A stretch of 64,000 nt of DNA from Paractinoplanes ovalisporus (GTDB lineage: Bacteria; Actinomycetota; Actinomycetes; Mycobacteriales; Micromonosporaceae), in NCBI RefSeq assembly GCF_016834655.1, contig NZ_JAENHP010000003.1:186001-250000 (forward strand), in the 5' to 3' direction. Position numbers and translations under genes: made by a program. Of the stretch, positions 7,997 to 16,911 are shown one piece after another (within the stretch, counting starts at the first letter, position 1; each line of letters begins with the position of its first letter). A model generated the notes under the pieces. The model was not told the origin of the DNA, did not search any database, and saw only the letters and a list, made by a program, of their open reading frames with translations.

Positions 7997-8677
7997 CTAC
8001 TTCTCCTCGGAGGGGGGAAGGGGTGACGCGCCGGAGGCCGGGCCGCTGCCCGGCGGGGTGGCGCCGGCGGCGGGGGCCGGGCCGTTGCCACCAGGGGCGG
8101 TGGCGGCGGAGTCGAGCGCGGGGTGGACGGCCACGACGAGGCGGTGTTTGCGGCCTGATTCGCTGTGGTAGCGGGCCAGCAGGCCGGTGACGGCGCTGGT
8201 CAGCTCTTCGGCGAAGGCGGCCCGGTCGGCCGGGGTGGCGAAGCGGACCTCGCCGTCGAGGGCGAACGTGGCCACCCGCTGCCCGGCCCGGCTGCCTCCG
8301 GTGATCAGACTGCCGACCTCGCGGATCAGGCGGGCGGCGAGGGCCAGCAGCCAGCGGGCGGAGAGCCGGTCGGGGGCGCGGTCGGGGTCGGGGGCCACCG
8401 CGGCCATCGCGTTCGGGGAGATGACGTACGAGGCGGCGGTGGCCCGCATCATGCGTTCGGTGACGTTGCCCTTGCGCCTCTCCTCGACCAGCTCGACCAG
8501 GCCGTGCTGCTCGAGGGCGCGCAGGTGGTAGTTGACCTTCTGCCGGGGCAGGCCGACCTTGAGCGCGAGCATGGTGGCCGAGCCCGGTTCGGCGAGTTCG
8601 GCGAGCAGCCGGCTGCGGATCGGATCGAGGGAGACCTCGGCCGCGGCCGGGTCTTCGATGACGGCGACTTCCTCCAT
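7997..8677 (-). CDS. ArsR-family winged-helix regulator
   Basis: A 226-residue transcription regulator. Residues 15-75 form an ArsR-type winged helix (SRLLAELAEPGSATMLALKV, then LPRQKVNYHLRALEQHGLVE and a basic wing EERRKGNVTERMM). The middle part resembles the C-terminal domain seen in ArsR regulators paired with SRPBCC proteins. The last 40 residues are Pro/Gly/Ala-rich and low in complexity. It is the first gene of the probable operon with the SRPBCC protein and the hydrolase, and is likely autoregulated. Confidence 0.88.
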   Translation of the reverse strand: MEEVAVIEDPAAAEVSLDPIRSRLLAELAEPGSATMLALKVGLPRQKVNYHLRALEQHGLVELVEERRKGNVTERMMRATAASYVISPNAMAAVAPDPDRAPDRLSARWLLALAARLIREVGSLITGGSRAGQRVATFALDGEVRFATPADRAAFAEELTSAVTGLLARYHSESGRKHRLVVAVHPALDSAATAPGGNGPAPAAGATPPGSGPASGASPLPPSEEK

Positions 8678-8773
8678 GCGACGAACTCTCCCACCGAAAA
8701 CAAAAGTTGTCTAGAGCAGAATCATGGTCGGTCATCGCGGTTGCGGCGGAAGGTTTGACGACGGGGAAGACGG

Positions 8774-9820
8774 TCACGACATGCCTGCCGCTGTGATGAC
8801 GGCCCGGGAACGGGCCGGGCTGGTGAGGATCGCTGTGTTGTCGCTGACCTGGTCGATCGAGCCGGTCAGCGGGCGAGCGCGCAGCAACGGATCGGTGATG
8901 GCCTCACGCAGCGCCTCGGCGAACCGGCCGGCGCCGATCACGCCGTAGCCACGGTCGAAGAACTCGCGGCGTGTCGGTGGCAGCTCTTCGGCCAGACCGA
9001 CCTCGTTCTGCCGTTCGGCGAGCAACTCCAGCGCTGTGCACAACGCGTCTTCCCGGCCGGCGGGGTCGTCGGTGCGCAGTGCGCTGGTCAGATGCCACAC
9101 GATCGGCTCGGGCGGCAGGGCGGCCATGAGCCATTTCGAGTACGGCGGCCAGCGGTGCGACAGGAGCAGGAACAGCCGCGCGATCTCGCGGCACAACCGG
9201 GCCGTGAGCACCTGGGCGCCGCGGGTGTCGCCGAACTCGGCGGCCCGGGCCGGGAACGCCTCTTCCTCACCGATGCGCTGCCACTGGCTCGCCAGCACGT
9301 GACGCCAGAGGTCGGGGGGATACCAGCGCACCTTCGCCCGTACGCGGGAAAGCTCTTGATCGGGGTCGTGGAAGACGGCCCCGCCCGTGAGCTCGGCGAA
9401 GCGTTGCCACGGCGTGCCCAGCCAGTCGAGATCGGTGAGGTGGCCGGAAGAGTCGAAGCCGAGCGTGTGGCGGCACCAGGCGGGGAACGAGGTGATTGTC
9501 ACGTAGTGGTCGACGGGGCCGTCGGTGTCGGCCATCGAACGCACCCGCGCGCCCGGCGGCTCGAAGTGTGTGGACCAGCCGCGGAACCGTTTGGGCAGCG
9601 ACTCGGACAGCATCGGGCCCAGCTCGCCGGTGTCGTCGTCGACGAACAGCTCGAGGCGTGGACCCCAGTCGTGGTCGGTGGATCTGGCCGTGTCGAAACC
9701 GAGCACGTCGGAGCCGGGGCCGATGCGGGCGGCGGCGTGGGGGAGGTCGCCGAGCAGGGGGCGGACGGCCTCGGCGTAGAAGAGGCGGGACAGTTCGACT
9801 CCGGGCAGGAACGCGGTCAT
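8774..9820 (-). CDS. DUF4037 nucleotidyltransferase-like protein
   Basis: A 348-residue protein of the DUF4037 family. The GPGSDVLGFDTARSTDHDWG segment is the family's nucleotidyltransferase-like core (G-S...D-x-D pattern). The C-terminal half is helical. The reaction is not known; relatives are compared with aminoglycoside nucleotidyltransferases. A TTG nine bases upstream could also start the frame, but the family begins with MTAFLPG, so the ATG at 9820 is chosen. It is divergent from the phosphotransferase gene with 53 bases between. Confidence 0.86.
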   Translation of the reverse strand: MTAFLPGVELSRLFYAEAVRPLLGDLPHAAARIGPGSDVLGFDTARSTDHDWGPRLELFVDDDTGELGPMLSESLPKRFRGWSTHFEPPGARVRSMADTDGPVDHYVTITSFPAWCRHTLGFDSSGHLTDLDWLGTPWQRFAELTGGAVFHDPDQELSRVRAKVRWYPPDLWRHVLASQWQRIGEEEAFPARAAEFGDTRGAQVLTARLCREIARLFLLLSHRWPPYSKWLMAALPPEPIVWHLTSALRTDDPAGREDALCTALELLAERQNEVGLAEELPPTRREFFDRGYGVIGAGRFAEALREAITDPLLRARPLTGSIDQVSDNTAILTSPARSRAVITAAGMS

Positions 9821-9873
9821 GCCGAGCAAGCTAGCGGGCCGCCCCGACAGTTTTCCGCCGATATTGTCGGCCT

Positions 9874-10887
9874 GTGGAAAACCTGCTCCGTCCGGAATGG
9901 ACCGCCGAAGAACTTGTCCACAGCCAGGCGAACGAGGTCACCGGAGGGGTCTGGAGGGTCTATCGTGACGGCGGCACCGCGATCCTCAAGATCGCGACGC
10001 CGAGGAGAGAGGGCGCGGCCGCCCACCTGGCGGCCAGCGCCGACCCGGGACACTTCAACTACTGGCGGCGCGAGCCCGAGGCGTACGCGTCCGGGCTCGC
10101 CGCGACGGGTCTGCCCGGCCTGCCCGGGCCCGAGATGTTCGAGGAGGTGGAGTGCGCCGACGGTTCGGTGGCGATGTGGCTGGAGGACGTGAGCGGCGCG
10201 GCCGGCACGACCGCCGGTGTGGCCGAGCTGGGTGATGTGGCGTTCCGGTTGGGTGGTGCGCACGCGCACTGGCTCGGACGGCCGCCGGCGCAGCCGTGGC
10301 TGGCACGGGACTGGTTGCGCGACTACACGATGGCGAACGCGTTCGACGCCGACCTCGACTGGGATCATCCGGTGCTGGCGCAGGCGTGGACGCCGCAGCT
10401 GCGTACGGGCTTGCGGCGCTTGTGGGAGGGCCGGGCCGAGATCCTGGCGTCGGCCGACCGCCTTCCCCGCACGCTGTGCCACCACGACGTGTGGCCGATG
10501 AACCTGGTCCTGGCACCGCGGGGCCCGGTGTTGATCGACTGGGCCTACTGCGGGCCGGGGGCGATCGGCGAGGACGCGGCGAACCTGGCGCTCGACACGT
10601 TCTTCGACGGTCTGATCAGCATCGACCTGCTGGATGACGTGCTCGACGCGGTGGCGGAGCAGTACCGGCGTGGTTTGGACGGCGCGGTGGACGACGACAC
10701 GGTCCGGCAGGCGGTGATGACGTGCGGGGCGGCCAAGTATTTCTGGCTGGCGCCCCGGATGGTGACGGCCGCGATGAACGGCGGCGGTCGTAAGGCGGGC
10801 TACGACACGCGGGGCCTCGAGGCGATGCTGGCCGGGCGCGCCCCGGTGCTGGCCGTGGTCGCCCGCTGGGCCGACGCCGTCATGTGA
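9874..10887 (+). CDS. Aminoglycoside phosphotransferase family kinase
   Basis: A 337-residue protein-kinase-fold enzyme of the APH family. The nucleotide-binding lysine is in [11 protein letters not shown], the catalytic loop is [10 protein letters not shown] (His204, Asp205), and the metal-binding Asp is in VLIDWAYCG. The substrate is unknown; the family includes antibiotic, choline and sugar kinases, and nothing here selects among them. It starts with GTG at 9874. The pairing with a divergent DUF4037 gene may reflect a shared function in small-molecule modification. Confidence 0.88.
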   Translation: MENLLRPEWTAEELVHSQANEVTGGVWRVYRDGGTAILKIATPRREGAAAHLAASADPGHFNYWRREPEAYASGLAATGLPGLPGPEMFEEVECADGSVAMWLEDVSGAAGTTAGVAELGDVAFRLGGAHAHWLGRPPAQPWLARDWLRDYTMANAFDADLDWDHPVLAQAWTPQLRTGLRRLWEGRAEILASADRLPRTLCHHDVWPMNLVLAPRGPVLIDWAYCGPGAIGEDAANLALDTFFDGLISIDLLDDVLDAVAEQYRRGLDGAVDDDTVRQAVMTCGAAKYFWLAPRMVTAAMNGGGRKAGYDTRGLEAMLAGRAPVLAVVARWADAVM

Positions 10888-10910
10888 GGCCCGCGATGTA
10901 GCCTGCCACG

Positions 10911-11621
10911 ATGATCCTGCCCGGCTACCAGGACCGGTTTCCCGACGATGTCGACGTCTCGTCCCTGGCCGTCGAAGGCTGGGATCTAGTGGAACGGCCC
11001 GGGTTCTGGGCGTGGTACTGGCGGGAGCTGCTGATCCCCGACGACGAGAATGCGCTGACGGAGGTGTGGGGAGCCGACGGCGACGACATCCGGGTCATGC
11101 TCGACTTCGCGTCCTGGCCGGTGCTGCGGATGGATCTGGACCACGGCGCGGAACTGGCCGTGGTGTTCCGCAACCTCGAGGACGACGGTGGGATCGACTT
11201 TCTGATCCTGCCGCCCGGCGGTGGCGACGCCGTCGAGATCGCCGCACTGGACGGGCACCAGACCGGCCCCGGACTCTCGTGGGCGGAGCTGAAGGCGGTG
11301 GCGCAAAGGCAGGCCACCTCGACACGGCGCGCGCAGACGCTGCTGCTTCTCGCCCCGGCGTTCGGCGACGAGGCCGCGGACACCCCCGAGGCCGTTGCCC
11401 TGATCGCGCAGGCGATGCGCACGCTCGGCGCCACCGGTGACGTCGAGAAGGTGGCGGAGGCCGCGGTCTCCGACGAGGTGCAGTTCTGGGGACACATTCC
11501 CTGGGAGGCCGGTGTTCCCGACGGCGAGTACGCCCCGCGTAACCCGGCCGGCGCATTCGCGCTCCCCGAGGCTTCCCGGCGCCTCGCAGCGGAACTCCTG
11601 GCACCCTCGCGGGCTGCTTGA
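10911..11621 (+). CDS. Hypothetical protein, acidic
   Basis: A 236-residue soluble acidic protein that I do not recognise. It has aromatic clusters (RPGFWAWYWRELLI, EVQFWGHIPWE) and no signal peptide or membrane segment. The C-terminal third is helical and Ala-rich. It follows the kinase gene by 23 bases on the same strand and ends just before a strong terminator hairpin, so it is probably the last gene of a two-gene operon. Confidence 0.75.
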   Translation: MILPGYQDRFPDDVDVSSLAVEGWDLVERPGFWAWYWRELLIPDDENALTEVWGADGDDIRVMLDFASWPVLRMDLDHGAELAVVFRNLEDDGGIDFLILPPGGGDAVEIAALDGHQTGPGLSWAELKAVAQRQATSTRRAQTLLLLAPAFGDEAADTPEAVALIAQAMRTLGATGDVEKVAEAAVSDEVQFWGHIPWEAGVPDGEYAPRNPAGAFALPEASRRLAAELLAPSRAA

Positions 11622-11631
11622 CCGGCGTGCC

Positions 11632-11671
11632 CGTCGTCTCCGCCGCTCAGTGCTGGGCGGCGGAGACGACG
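11632..11671. terminator. Bidirectional terminator, 15-bp perfect stem
   Basis: CGTCGTCTCCGCCGC (11632-11646) pairs with GCGGCGGAGACGACG (11657-11671) across a 10-base loop. It sits between two convergent genes, the acidic hypothetical protein and cbtA, and can stop both. There is no strong T-tract, as is common in actinobacteria. Confidence 0.85.
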
Positions 11672-11680
11672 CGAGGGTGT

Positions 11681-12463
11681 TCAGGCGGTGGTCACCGGTT
11701 GCCGTTCCGGCTGGGAGGCCGGGCGGCGGGTGGAGGAGAGCAGGGCGGCGAACGCCACGCCCAGCACCGTCCACATGACGACCTGGGTGCCCAGGGACGC
11801 CAGGCGGAACGACCAGAGCAGGTCCGGCGGGAACGTCTCGGGGACCTCGTTGACGTTGGGCAGCAGCGCGTAACCGACGACCACGACCACCAGGAAACCC
11901 ACGACAGCGGCGGCGGCCTGGCGCCACTCGGTGGGCTGGGTCCGCTTGGCCACCACGGCCGCCCAGACCGCAACCAGGCCGATCACGAGGATCGCCAGGT
12001 AGCTGATCGTGCGCTGGTTGATGGTGTCGGGGTCGCCGACTGCGGGTGGGTTGGGGGGATATTTCACGTACGGGATGAGCACCACCCCGAGCAGGGCGGC
12101 GCCGGCCAGACTTAGGGCCGCCCGGGTGTCGCTGGGGGTTCGCAGACGGCGCCGGAGCAGCGTGTATGCGGTGGCGAGGATGCCGCCGAGGGCGATGCCG
12201 TAGAGACCGGTGGCCAGGAACAGGCCGCCCTTCTGGCCGTCGCGCGAGACCAGGGGCTCCTCCTCGGCCGCCGAGGTCTGCTCCGTTGCGGCCTGGGCCT
12301 GAGCGGACGCCGCCTCCTCGATGGCGATCGCCGCGTCGACCTTGGGCTCGCCGAAGGTGAACGCGAACAGGCCGGCCAGCAGACCGGCGATGAGGCCCGC
12401 GATCAGACCTCGGAGCAGCAGTGCGCCGTACGTGGGCGCCGGGGAACCTTCGCTCAGTGACAC
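11681..12463 (-). CDS. cbtA: Cobalt transporter subunit CbtA
   Basis: A 260-residue membrane protein of the CbtA family, predicted to take up cobalt for cobalamin synthesis. Hydrophobic helices lie near the N-terminus (LLLRGLIAGLIAGLLAGLFA), then around LFLATGLYGIALGGI, the middle and the end (VVMWTVLGVAFAALL). An acidic Ala/Glu segment (residues 34-60) separates TM1 and TM2. The frame is open upstream, but the GTG at 12463 overlaps the end of cbtB, matches family length and leaves the conserved N-terminal helix intact. Partnership with cbtB and the cobalamin riboswitch support the call. Confidence 0.9.
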   Translation of the reverse strand: MSLSEGSPAPTYGALLLRGLIAGLIAGLLAGLFAFTFGEPKVDAAIAIEEAASAQAQAATEQTSAAEEEPLVSRDGQKGGLFLATGLYGIALGGILATAYTLLRRRLRTPSDTRAALSLAGAALLGVVLIPYVKYPPNPPAVGDPDTINQRTISYLAILVIGLVAVWAAVVAKRTQPTEWRQAAAAVVGFLVVVVVGYALLPNVNEVPETFPPDLLWSFRLASLGTQVVMWTVLGVAFAALLSSTRRPASQPERQPVTTA

Positions 12464-12657
12464 GGAACGCCGAGCAGGTGACGGCCGTCGTGCATGAGCT
12501 CGTGCAGGTACATGCCGCTGCGCGAGACCGCGCCCTGGTCGAACGCGACCAGGTAGGTGATGAGCAGCATGAGCGCGACGACGACGAGTGCCGTCCAGAG
12601 CAGCCGCGGCGAGACAGCGGGGGTGCTCAGCGGGCCGACCGTGGTGGCCTTGGGCAT
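12454..12657 (-). CDS. cbtB: Cobalt transporter subunit CbtB
   Basis: A 67-residue protein with one membrane helix (LLWTALVVVALMLLITYLVA) and a His-rich tail, YLHELMHDGRHLLGVPCH, that suits metal binding. This is the standard CbtB layout. The ATG at 12657 follows a strong AAGGAGG ribosome site. The stop overlaps the GTG of cbtA. It is the first gene after the cobalamin riboswitch. Confidence 0.92.
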   Translation of the reverse strand: MPKATTVGPLSTPAVSPRLLWTALVVVALMLLITYLVAFDQGAVSRSGMYLHELMHDGRHLLGVPCH

Positions 12658-12675
12658 GATGGCGAACCTCCTTGC

Positions 12676-12694
12676 GGGATGACGCGTCCCGTTC
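12676..12694 (-). promoter_or_regulatory. Hairpin just before the cbtB ribosome-binding site
   Basis: On the minus strand CGGGACGCGTCATCCCG can fold into a 5-bp stem directly upstream of the AAGGAGG site of cbtB. It is a candidate expression platform for the riboswitch, acting at translation initiation. No T-tract is present, so transcription termination is less likely. Confidence 0.4.
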
Positions 12695-12699
12695 GACAG

Positions 12700-12825
12700 G
12701 CTGCAACCCCGTGAGCGTCCTGACTCACGAGAACCCTCGGGCCCTCGTTCACAGTGGCGCGACCGCACCGGATTCTCACCGGTTTCCCTCACGAGGCCGC
12801 AGATGGTTCCCACAACCTAACTGTG
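12700..12825 (-). ncRNA. Cobalamin riboswitch controlling cbtBA
   Basis: On the minus strand the leader contains the diagnostic order of elements: GGGAAACCGGTGAGAATCCGG, then the B12 box GCCACTGT (12758-12751), then GAGTCAGGACGC. These match the conserved core of the cobalamin riboswitch class. It precedes cbtB by about 45 bases. Adenosylcobalamin or a related cobamide would shut down cobalt uptake when abundant. The exact 5' boundary is estimated. Confidence 0.92.
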
Positions 12826-12921
12826 AGGTCCCTGGGCGCACAACCGGAGTTGTCGCACCCGGCCGATACCATCCATCCGAATCGCAGAGACGACTCACGA
12901 TGGAAAGCACGGGGGTGCGTG

Positions 12922-14130
12922 ATGGTGTGGCGCCGGTTGGTGGCAGCCGCGGCGGTGGTCGCCGCTCTGCTGACGGTGCCCGCGCCGGCCCGCGCGGCCG
13001 TGGTCTGCCAGACGGTCGCGCAGGCCAAACCGGTCGTCGCGGGGGTCCCGGTCGAAGACCAGATCTACGACCCGAAGCGGCTCGCCCCGTTCGCCACGGG
13101 CGCCGGTGTGCGGGTCGCGGTGATCGACTCCGGGGTCGACGCCGGGCATCCCCAGCTGCGCGGACACGTCTCCCAGGGCGCCGATTTCCTGCACGGTGAC
13201 AACACCGGCCGGCAGGACTGCAACGGCCACGGCACGGCGGTCGCGAGCATCATCGGGGCGATCCCGGTCCGCAACACCGGCTTCCAGGGGCTGGCCCCCG
13301 AGGCGGTGATCGTGCCGGTGCGGATCAGCGAGCAGCAGGAGATCGACGGCAAGGCGGTCGGTGACCGCGGCACCCCGGCCCAGTTCGCCGAGGCGATCGA
13401 CTGGGCGGTCGATCAGGGCGACGCCGACGTGATCAACCTCTCGCTCGTGATGACCGAGGACAACCTCGCCGTACGCCGTGCCGTCGCGCGGGCGATCGCG
13501 CGCGGTGTGGTGGTGGTGGCCGCCGCCGGCAACAAGGGCGGCCCCAACGACGGCAACCCCGACCCGTTCCCGGCGAAATATCCCGGGGTGATCGGGGTGG
13601 GGGCGATCACGGCCAACGGCGTACGGGCGTCGTTCTCCCAGCGGGGCGACTACGTCGACCTCGTCGCGATCGGCGACCCGGTGACCGCGGCCAGCCTGGT
13701 CGCCGGGCACACGTCACAGCAGGGCACCAGCTTCTCGGCACCGTTCGTGGCGGCCACGGCCGCCCTGATCAAGCAGCGTTTCCCCGACCTGACGCCGAGC
13801 GAGGTGCGGCAGCGGCTGGTCGCCACGGCCGACCCGTCGCCGGGCGGCAAACGCAACATCGAATACGGCTTCGGGGCGCTCAACCCCTACCGCGCGCTCA
13901 CCGCGAACCTGGGCCCGTCCGCCGGTCCGTCCACGGTCCCCGAGCCGATGAACCTCAACGACCCGGCGGCGGCCGCGCTCGAGGCCCGGCGTGACCGCTC
14001 CCGCGACATGTCCCTGATCTTCGCCGCGGTCGGCGTGGGCCTGGTGCTGCTGCTCGGCGTGGTCGCCGTGATCGTCCGGCAGGGCCGGCGCCGACGCTGG
14101 AACCCGGCCACCCCTGGAGCCCCCGAGTGA
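12922..14130 (+). CDS. mycP: Mycosin (type VII secretion S8 serine protease)
   Basis: A 402-residue secreted, membrane-anchored subtilisin-like protease. It has a signal peptide (residues 1-26), the triad Asp69 (AVIDSG), His103 (NGHGT) and Ser270 (GTSFSAP), oxyanion Asn204, and a C-terminal anchor helix at about 355-378 followed by a basic tail. This is the mycosin layout, where the protease stays attached to the outer face and stabilises type VII secretion systems. No other type VII gene lies in this window, so it is an orphan here. The chosen ATG directly precedes the signal peptide. Confidence 0.9.
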   Translation: MVWRRLVAAAAVVAALLTVPAPARAAVVCQTVAQAKPVVAGVPVEDQIYDPKRLAPFATGAGVRVAVIDSGVDAGHPQLRGHVSQGADFLHGDNTGRQDCNGHGTAVASIIGAIPVRNTGFQGLAPEAVIVPVRISEQQEIDGKAVGDRGTPAQFAEAIDWAVDQGDADVINLSLVMTEDNLAVRRAVARAIARGVVVVAAAGNKGGPNDGNPDPFPAKYPGVIGVGAITANGVRASFSQRGDYVDLVAIGDPVTAASLVAGHTSQQGTSFSAPFVAATAALIKQRFPDLTPSEVRQRLVATADPSPGGKRNIEYGFGALNPYRALTANLGPSAGPSTVPEPMNLNDPAAAALEARRDRSRDMSLIFAAVGVGLVLLLGVVAVIVRQGRRRRWNPATPGAPE

Positions 14131-14695
14131 ACCGATCCCCCGCGCGGTGGCAGGAGTAAGACTGCGGCGAGGTCTTCGGGCTGAGGCGTCGGCGGTCCGG
14201 GGGTGACTGCCGGGTCGAGGCGCGGTATCGCGTGGCGTGCGAGCGGGATCTTCTGGGGACAGGCTCGGTGGCAGCCGAGCCGGGACTTCGCTGACAGCGC
14301 CCGGGATGCAGCCCGCGCGTGAAGAGCGATGGTCTCGGCGGCCGAGCACGGGCCGGGTGGGCGAAGTAGAGCTCTGGTTTGCCGCAGGGTGTTTGGGGTC
14401 GAGGCGTTGGCAGTCGAGAGTGACGGCCGGGTCACAGTGCGAGATCGCTCGGCGTGCGAGCGGGATCCCGCCGCGGGGCGGCCCAGCGGCGCCGTGCTGG
14501 ACGTCGCTGACAGCGCCCGGGGATGCTGCCCGCGAGTGAAGGGCGGTGAGGAGGACAACGGCGACGTCTCGGTGGCCAGGTATGTGCCGGATGGCTGGAC
14601 CGCGGCTCGGGGCTGACGTTAGGGGCGGGCTTCGACGGCCGGCATGGGTGGAAACCGTTGGCTTGTGGTGGTGAGCGGTCCGTAGGGTCCGGCGG
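14131..14695. repeat. Gene-free stretch with an imperfect 216-bp direct repeat
   Basis: No gene is supported here. Two diverged copies, about 14170-14345 and 14388-14575, share blocks such as GGCGTGCGAGCGGGATC (14234 and 14451) and GCTGACAGCGCCCGGG (14290 and 14506), an offset of 216-218 bp. Frames crossing the region give Arg/Pro/Ala-rich nonsense. It separates the mycosin gene from the MFS gene and must hold the MFS promoter, which I cannot place. Confidence 0.7.
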
Positions 14696-16027
14696 GTGGG
14701 GTCGCCGGCGTTTGCGCTGAATGGGGACAGCGGGCGCCTTGCTGCGGTGTTCGTGCGGTGGACGTGGTGCCGGGCGTTTCTGCACCGGGGATGGTGGGCG
14801 GTTACCAGCGTCTATCTGGTTGTCGATGCGCATCTGACGGCGTCGGAGCTGGTGCTGGTCGGGGTTGGGCAGTCGGCGGCGGCGCTGGTGTTTGAGGTTC
14901 CGGCCGGTGTGCTGGCGGACACGGTGAGCCGGAAGTGGTCGCTGGTTGTCTCGCATGCCCTCATGGGTGCGGCCATGGTCGCCACGGGGATGGTCAGCGG
15001 GTTTGTGCCGGTGCTGGTCACGCAGATGTTGTGGGGGCTGGCCTGGAACTTCGCGGGTGGGGCGGACGTGGCCTGGATCAGCGACGAGCTCGGGGAGCCG
15101 GGTGCGGTCTCCGCGGTGCTGATGCGGGCGGAACAGGCCCAGCTCACCGGGACCGTGGCCGGGCTGGCCGGGGTCAGCGCGCTGGCCTGGCTGACCGGGC
15201 CGGGCACGGCGATGACGGCGGCCGGAACGGCGATGCTGCTGCTCGGCCTCTATGTGGTGGCCCGCTTTCCCGAGCGGCGGTTCCGGCCGGTCCGCGCGAA
15301 GCAGACGTCGGCCCGCGGAAGGACACGATCGGTCGTTGCGAGGCCGGGGTCGATTCGCGCGAGGGCGCGGTGGGTCGGCGCGAAGACGCGGTCGGGTGGC
15401 GCGATGCAATGGGCCGTTCTCATGCGTGGGGTAGCGCTGGTGCGGGGCAGCCGGGTTGTGGTTGGGATCTTCGCGGCTACATTTCTGGTCAGCGGGGTGG
15501 TCAACGCGTTCGGGCGGCTCTATCCGCTCCGGCTGGTTGAAGTCGGGCTGGCCGTCGACCCCGTGGTATGGCTCGGTGGCCTGGGTGTGCTGATGAGTCT
15601 GGGCGGCGCGGTCGCGTTGCGGCTGGTGCGACGGCGTCTTGACGGGGTCCGCACGCTGCGCCGCGGGTTTGTGGTCGCGGGTGCGGTTGCGGGGGTCGGG
15701 GTGGTGGGGCTGGCCGTCGCGCCTGAGGAGTTCGGCGGCAGCCTGGCTGTACTCCTCGCGGCTGGCGCGCTGCCACTGACCAGGACCTTCACCACCGTCT
15801 GGATCAACGAACTTGCGGTCAGTGCTGTGCGGGCTACGGTGCACTCGCTGCTGGCTCAGGCCAAATATCTTGGGGAGATCGCCTGCGGGTTTGCCGTGGC
15901 GGCCGTCGCCCACCTTTCCTCCACGCCGCGGGGGCTGCTGGTCTGTGCGGCTCTGGTGGTTGTTGCCGTGTGGCTGGTTGGCCGCATCGGGTTGCCGGGG
16001 CGGGAGCATTGTGGATCTCGGCGGTAG
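14696..16027 (+). CDS. MFS transporter
   Basis: A 443-residue major facilitator protein with about 12 membrane helices. Motif A-like FEVPAGVLADTVSRKWSL follows TM2. The group resembles actinobacterial drug or metabolite exporters. The central cytosolic loop (about 200-235) is Arg-rich and encoded by a degenerate 21-bp repeat (15330-15410). GTG at 14696 is taken as start; a later start near the first helix cannot be excluded. It ends 10 bases before the luciferase-like gene. Confidence 0.85.
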   Translation: MGSPAFALNGDSGRLAAVFVRWTWCRAFLHRGWWAVTSVYLVVDAHLTASELVLVGVGQSAAALVFEVPAGVLADTVSRKWSLVVSHALMGAAMVATGMVSGFVPVLVTQMLWGLAWNFAGGADVAWISDELGEPGAVSAVLMRAEQAQLTGTVAGLAGVSALAWLTGPGTAMTAAGTAMLLLGLYVVARFPERRFRPVRAKQTSARGRTRSVVARPGSIRARARWVGAKTRSGGAMQWAVLMRGVALVRGSRVVVGIFAATFLVSGVVNAFGRLYPLRLVEVGLAVDPVVWLGGLGVLMSLGGAVALRLVRRRLDGVRTLRRGFVVAGAVAGVGVVGLAVAPEEFGGSLAVLLAAGALPLTRTFTTVWINELAVSAVRATVHSLLAQAKYLGEIACGFAVAAVAHLSSTPRGLLVCAALVVVAVWLVGRIGLPGREHCGSRR

Positions 16028-16037
16028 GGTGCGGGAC

Positions 16038-16808
16038 ATGGGTCTCAGGTATGCGGCGGGGCTGCCCACGGTGGGGGAGTTCGGGGACGTCCGGAAACTG
16101 GTCGAGCTCGGCGTCTCGGCCGATCGTCACGGGTGGGACGGGGTGCATCTGTGGGATCACCTGCTCTATCACGACCCGGCCGATCCGGTGACCAACTCCG
16201 TGGTGGCGGCCTCGGCCATCGCGGCGGCCACGGAGCGGGTTCAGATTCTTCTGACGGTCGTGTTGCCTCGGCGGCAGGCTCAGGACGTGGCGCAGGAAGC
16301 CGCCGCTCTCGACCAGCTCTCTGGTGGGCGGCTCACGCTCATTCCGATCATCGGGTCGGTCGACGAGGAGTTCACCGAGTTCGGGCTGGACGCGGACATG
16401 CGCGTACGGGGGAAGGCTCTCGACGAACGTATCCGGGTCATGCGGGAGCTCTGGGAACGGTGGGGGACCCGGCGGATCCCGATCTGGTGCGGCGGGCTGT
16501 GGCCGAACCGGGCCGGACTGCGCCGGGCCGCCCGCAACGACGGGGCCATGCCGATCTTCCACGAGCAGCGGGAACGCAACGTGCCGGTCGAGGAGTTCGG
16601 TGACGTCGTGTCCTTCCTGCGCGGGGAGGGGGCCGGGACCGGGTTCGACCTGGTGCTCGAAGGCGCCACCGAGGTTTCCACTGCGGCCGAGCAGACCAGC
16701 CCGTACGGGGAAACGGGGTTGACCTGGTGGATCGAGGCGCTCGGCTATTGGCGCGGCGGGGTCGGGTTCGCCGCGGAACGGATCAGCCAGGGACCCGTGG
16801 CGCGCTGA
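16038..16808 (+). CDS. Luciferase-like (LLM class) flavin oxidoreductase
   Basis: A 256-residue F420- or FMN-dependent oxidoreductase of the luciferase-like TIM-barrel class. The pattern ADRHGWDGVHLWDHLLY near the start and LDQLSGGRLTLIPIIGS in the middle are family hallmarks. It is shorter than most members (about 300). The substrate is unknown. The ATG at 16038 begins the conserved first strand. The last codons are part of a 72-bp duplication that continues past the stop. Confidence 0.88.
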   Translation: MGLRYAAGLPTVGEFGDVRKLVELGVSADRHGWDGVHLWDHLLYHDPADPVTNSVVAASAIAAATERVQILLTVVLPRRQAQDVAQEAAALDQLSGGRLTLIPIIGSVDEEFTEFGLDADMRVRGKALDERIRVMRELWERWGTRRIPIWCGGLWPNRAGLRRAARNDGAMPIFHEQRERNVPVEEFGDVVSFLRGEGAGTGFDLVLEGATEVSTAAEQTSPYGETGLTWWIEALGYWRGGVGFAAERISQGPVAR

Positions 16809-16911
16809 AGTAGACCAGCGCGCGAAAGGGAAGTGGAAAGCGGGGCGGAACGGATCAGCCAGGGGCCCGTGGCGAGCTGAAGCGGAAGAGCGCGCGAAAA
16901 GAGAAGTGGAA
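16775..16911. repeat. 72-bp tandem duplication of a gene end
   Basis: The block starting GGAACGGATCAGCCAGGG covers the last 11 codons and stop of the luciferase-like gene (from 16775) and reappears at 16847, a period of 72 bp. Both copies run through a purine-rich segment (AAGTGGAAAGCGGG). A third, degraded trace follows to about 16990. The second copy keeps the gene-end sequence but is not translated in frame. Confidence 0.85.
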
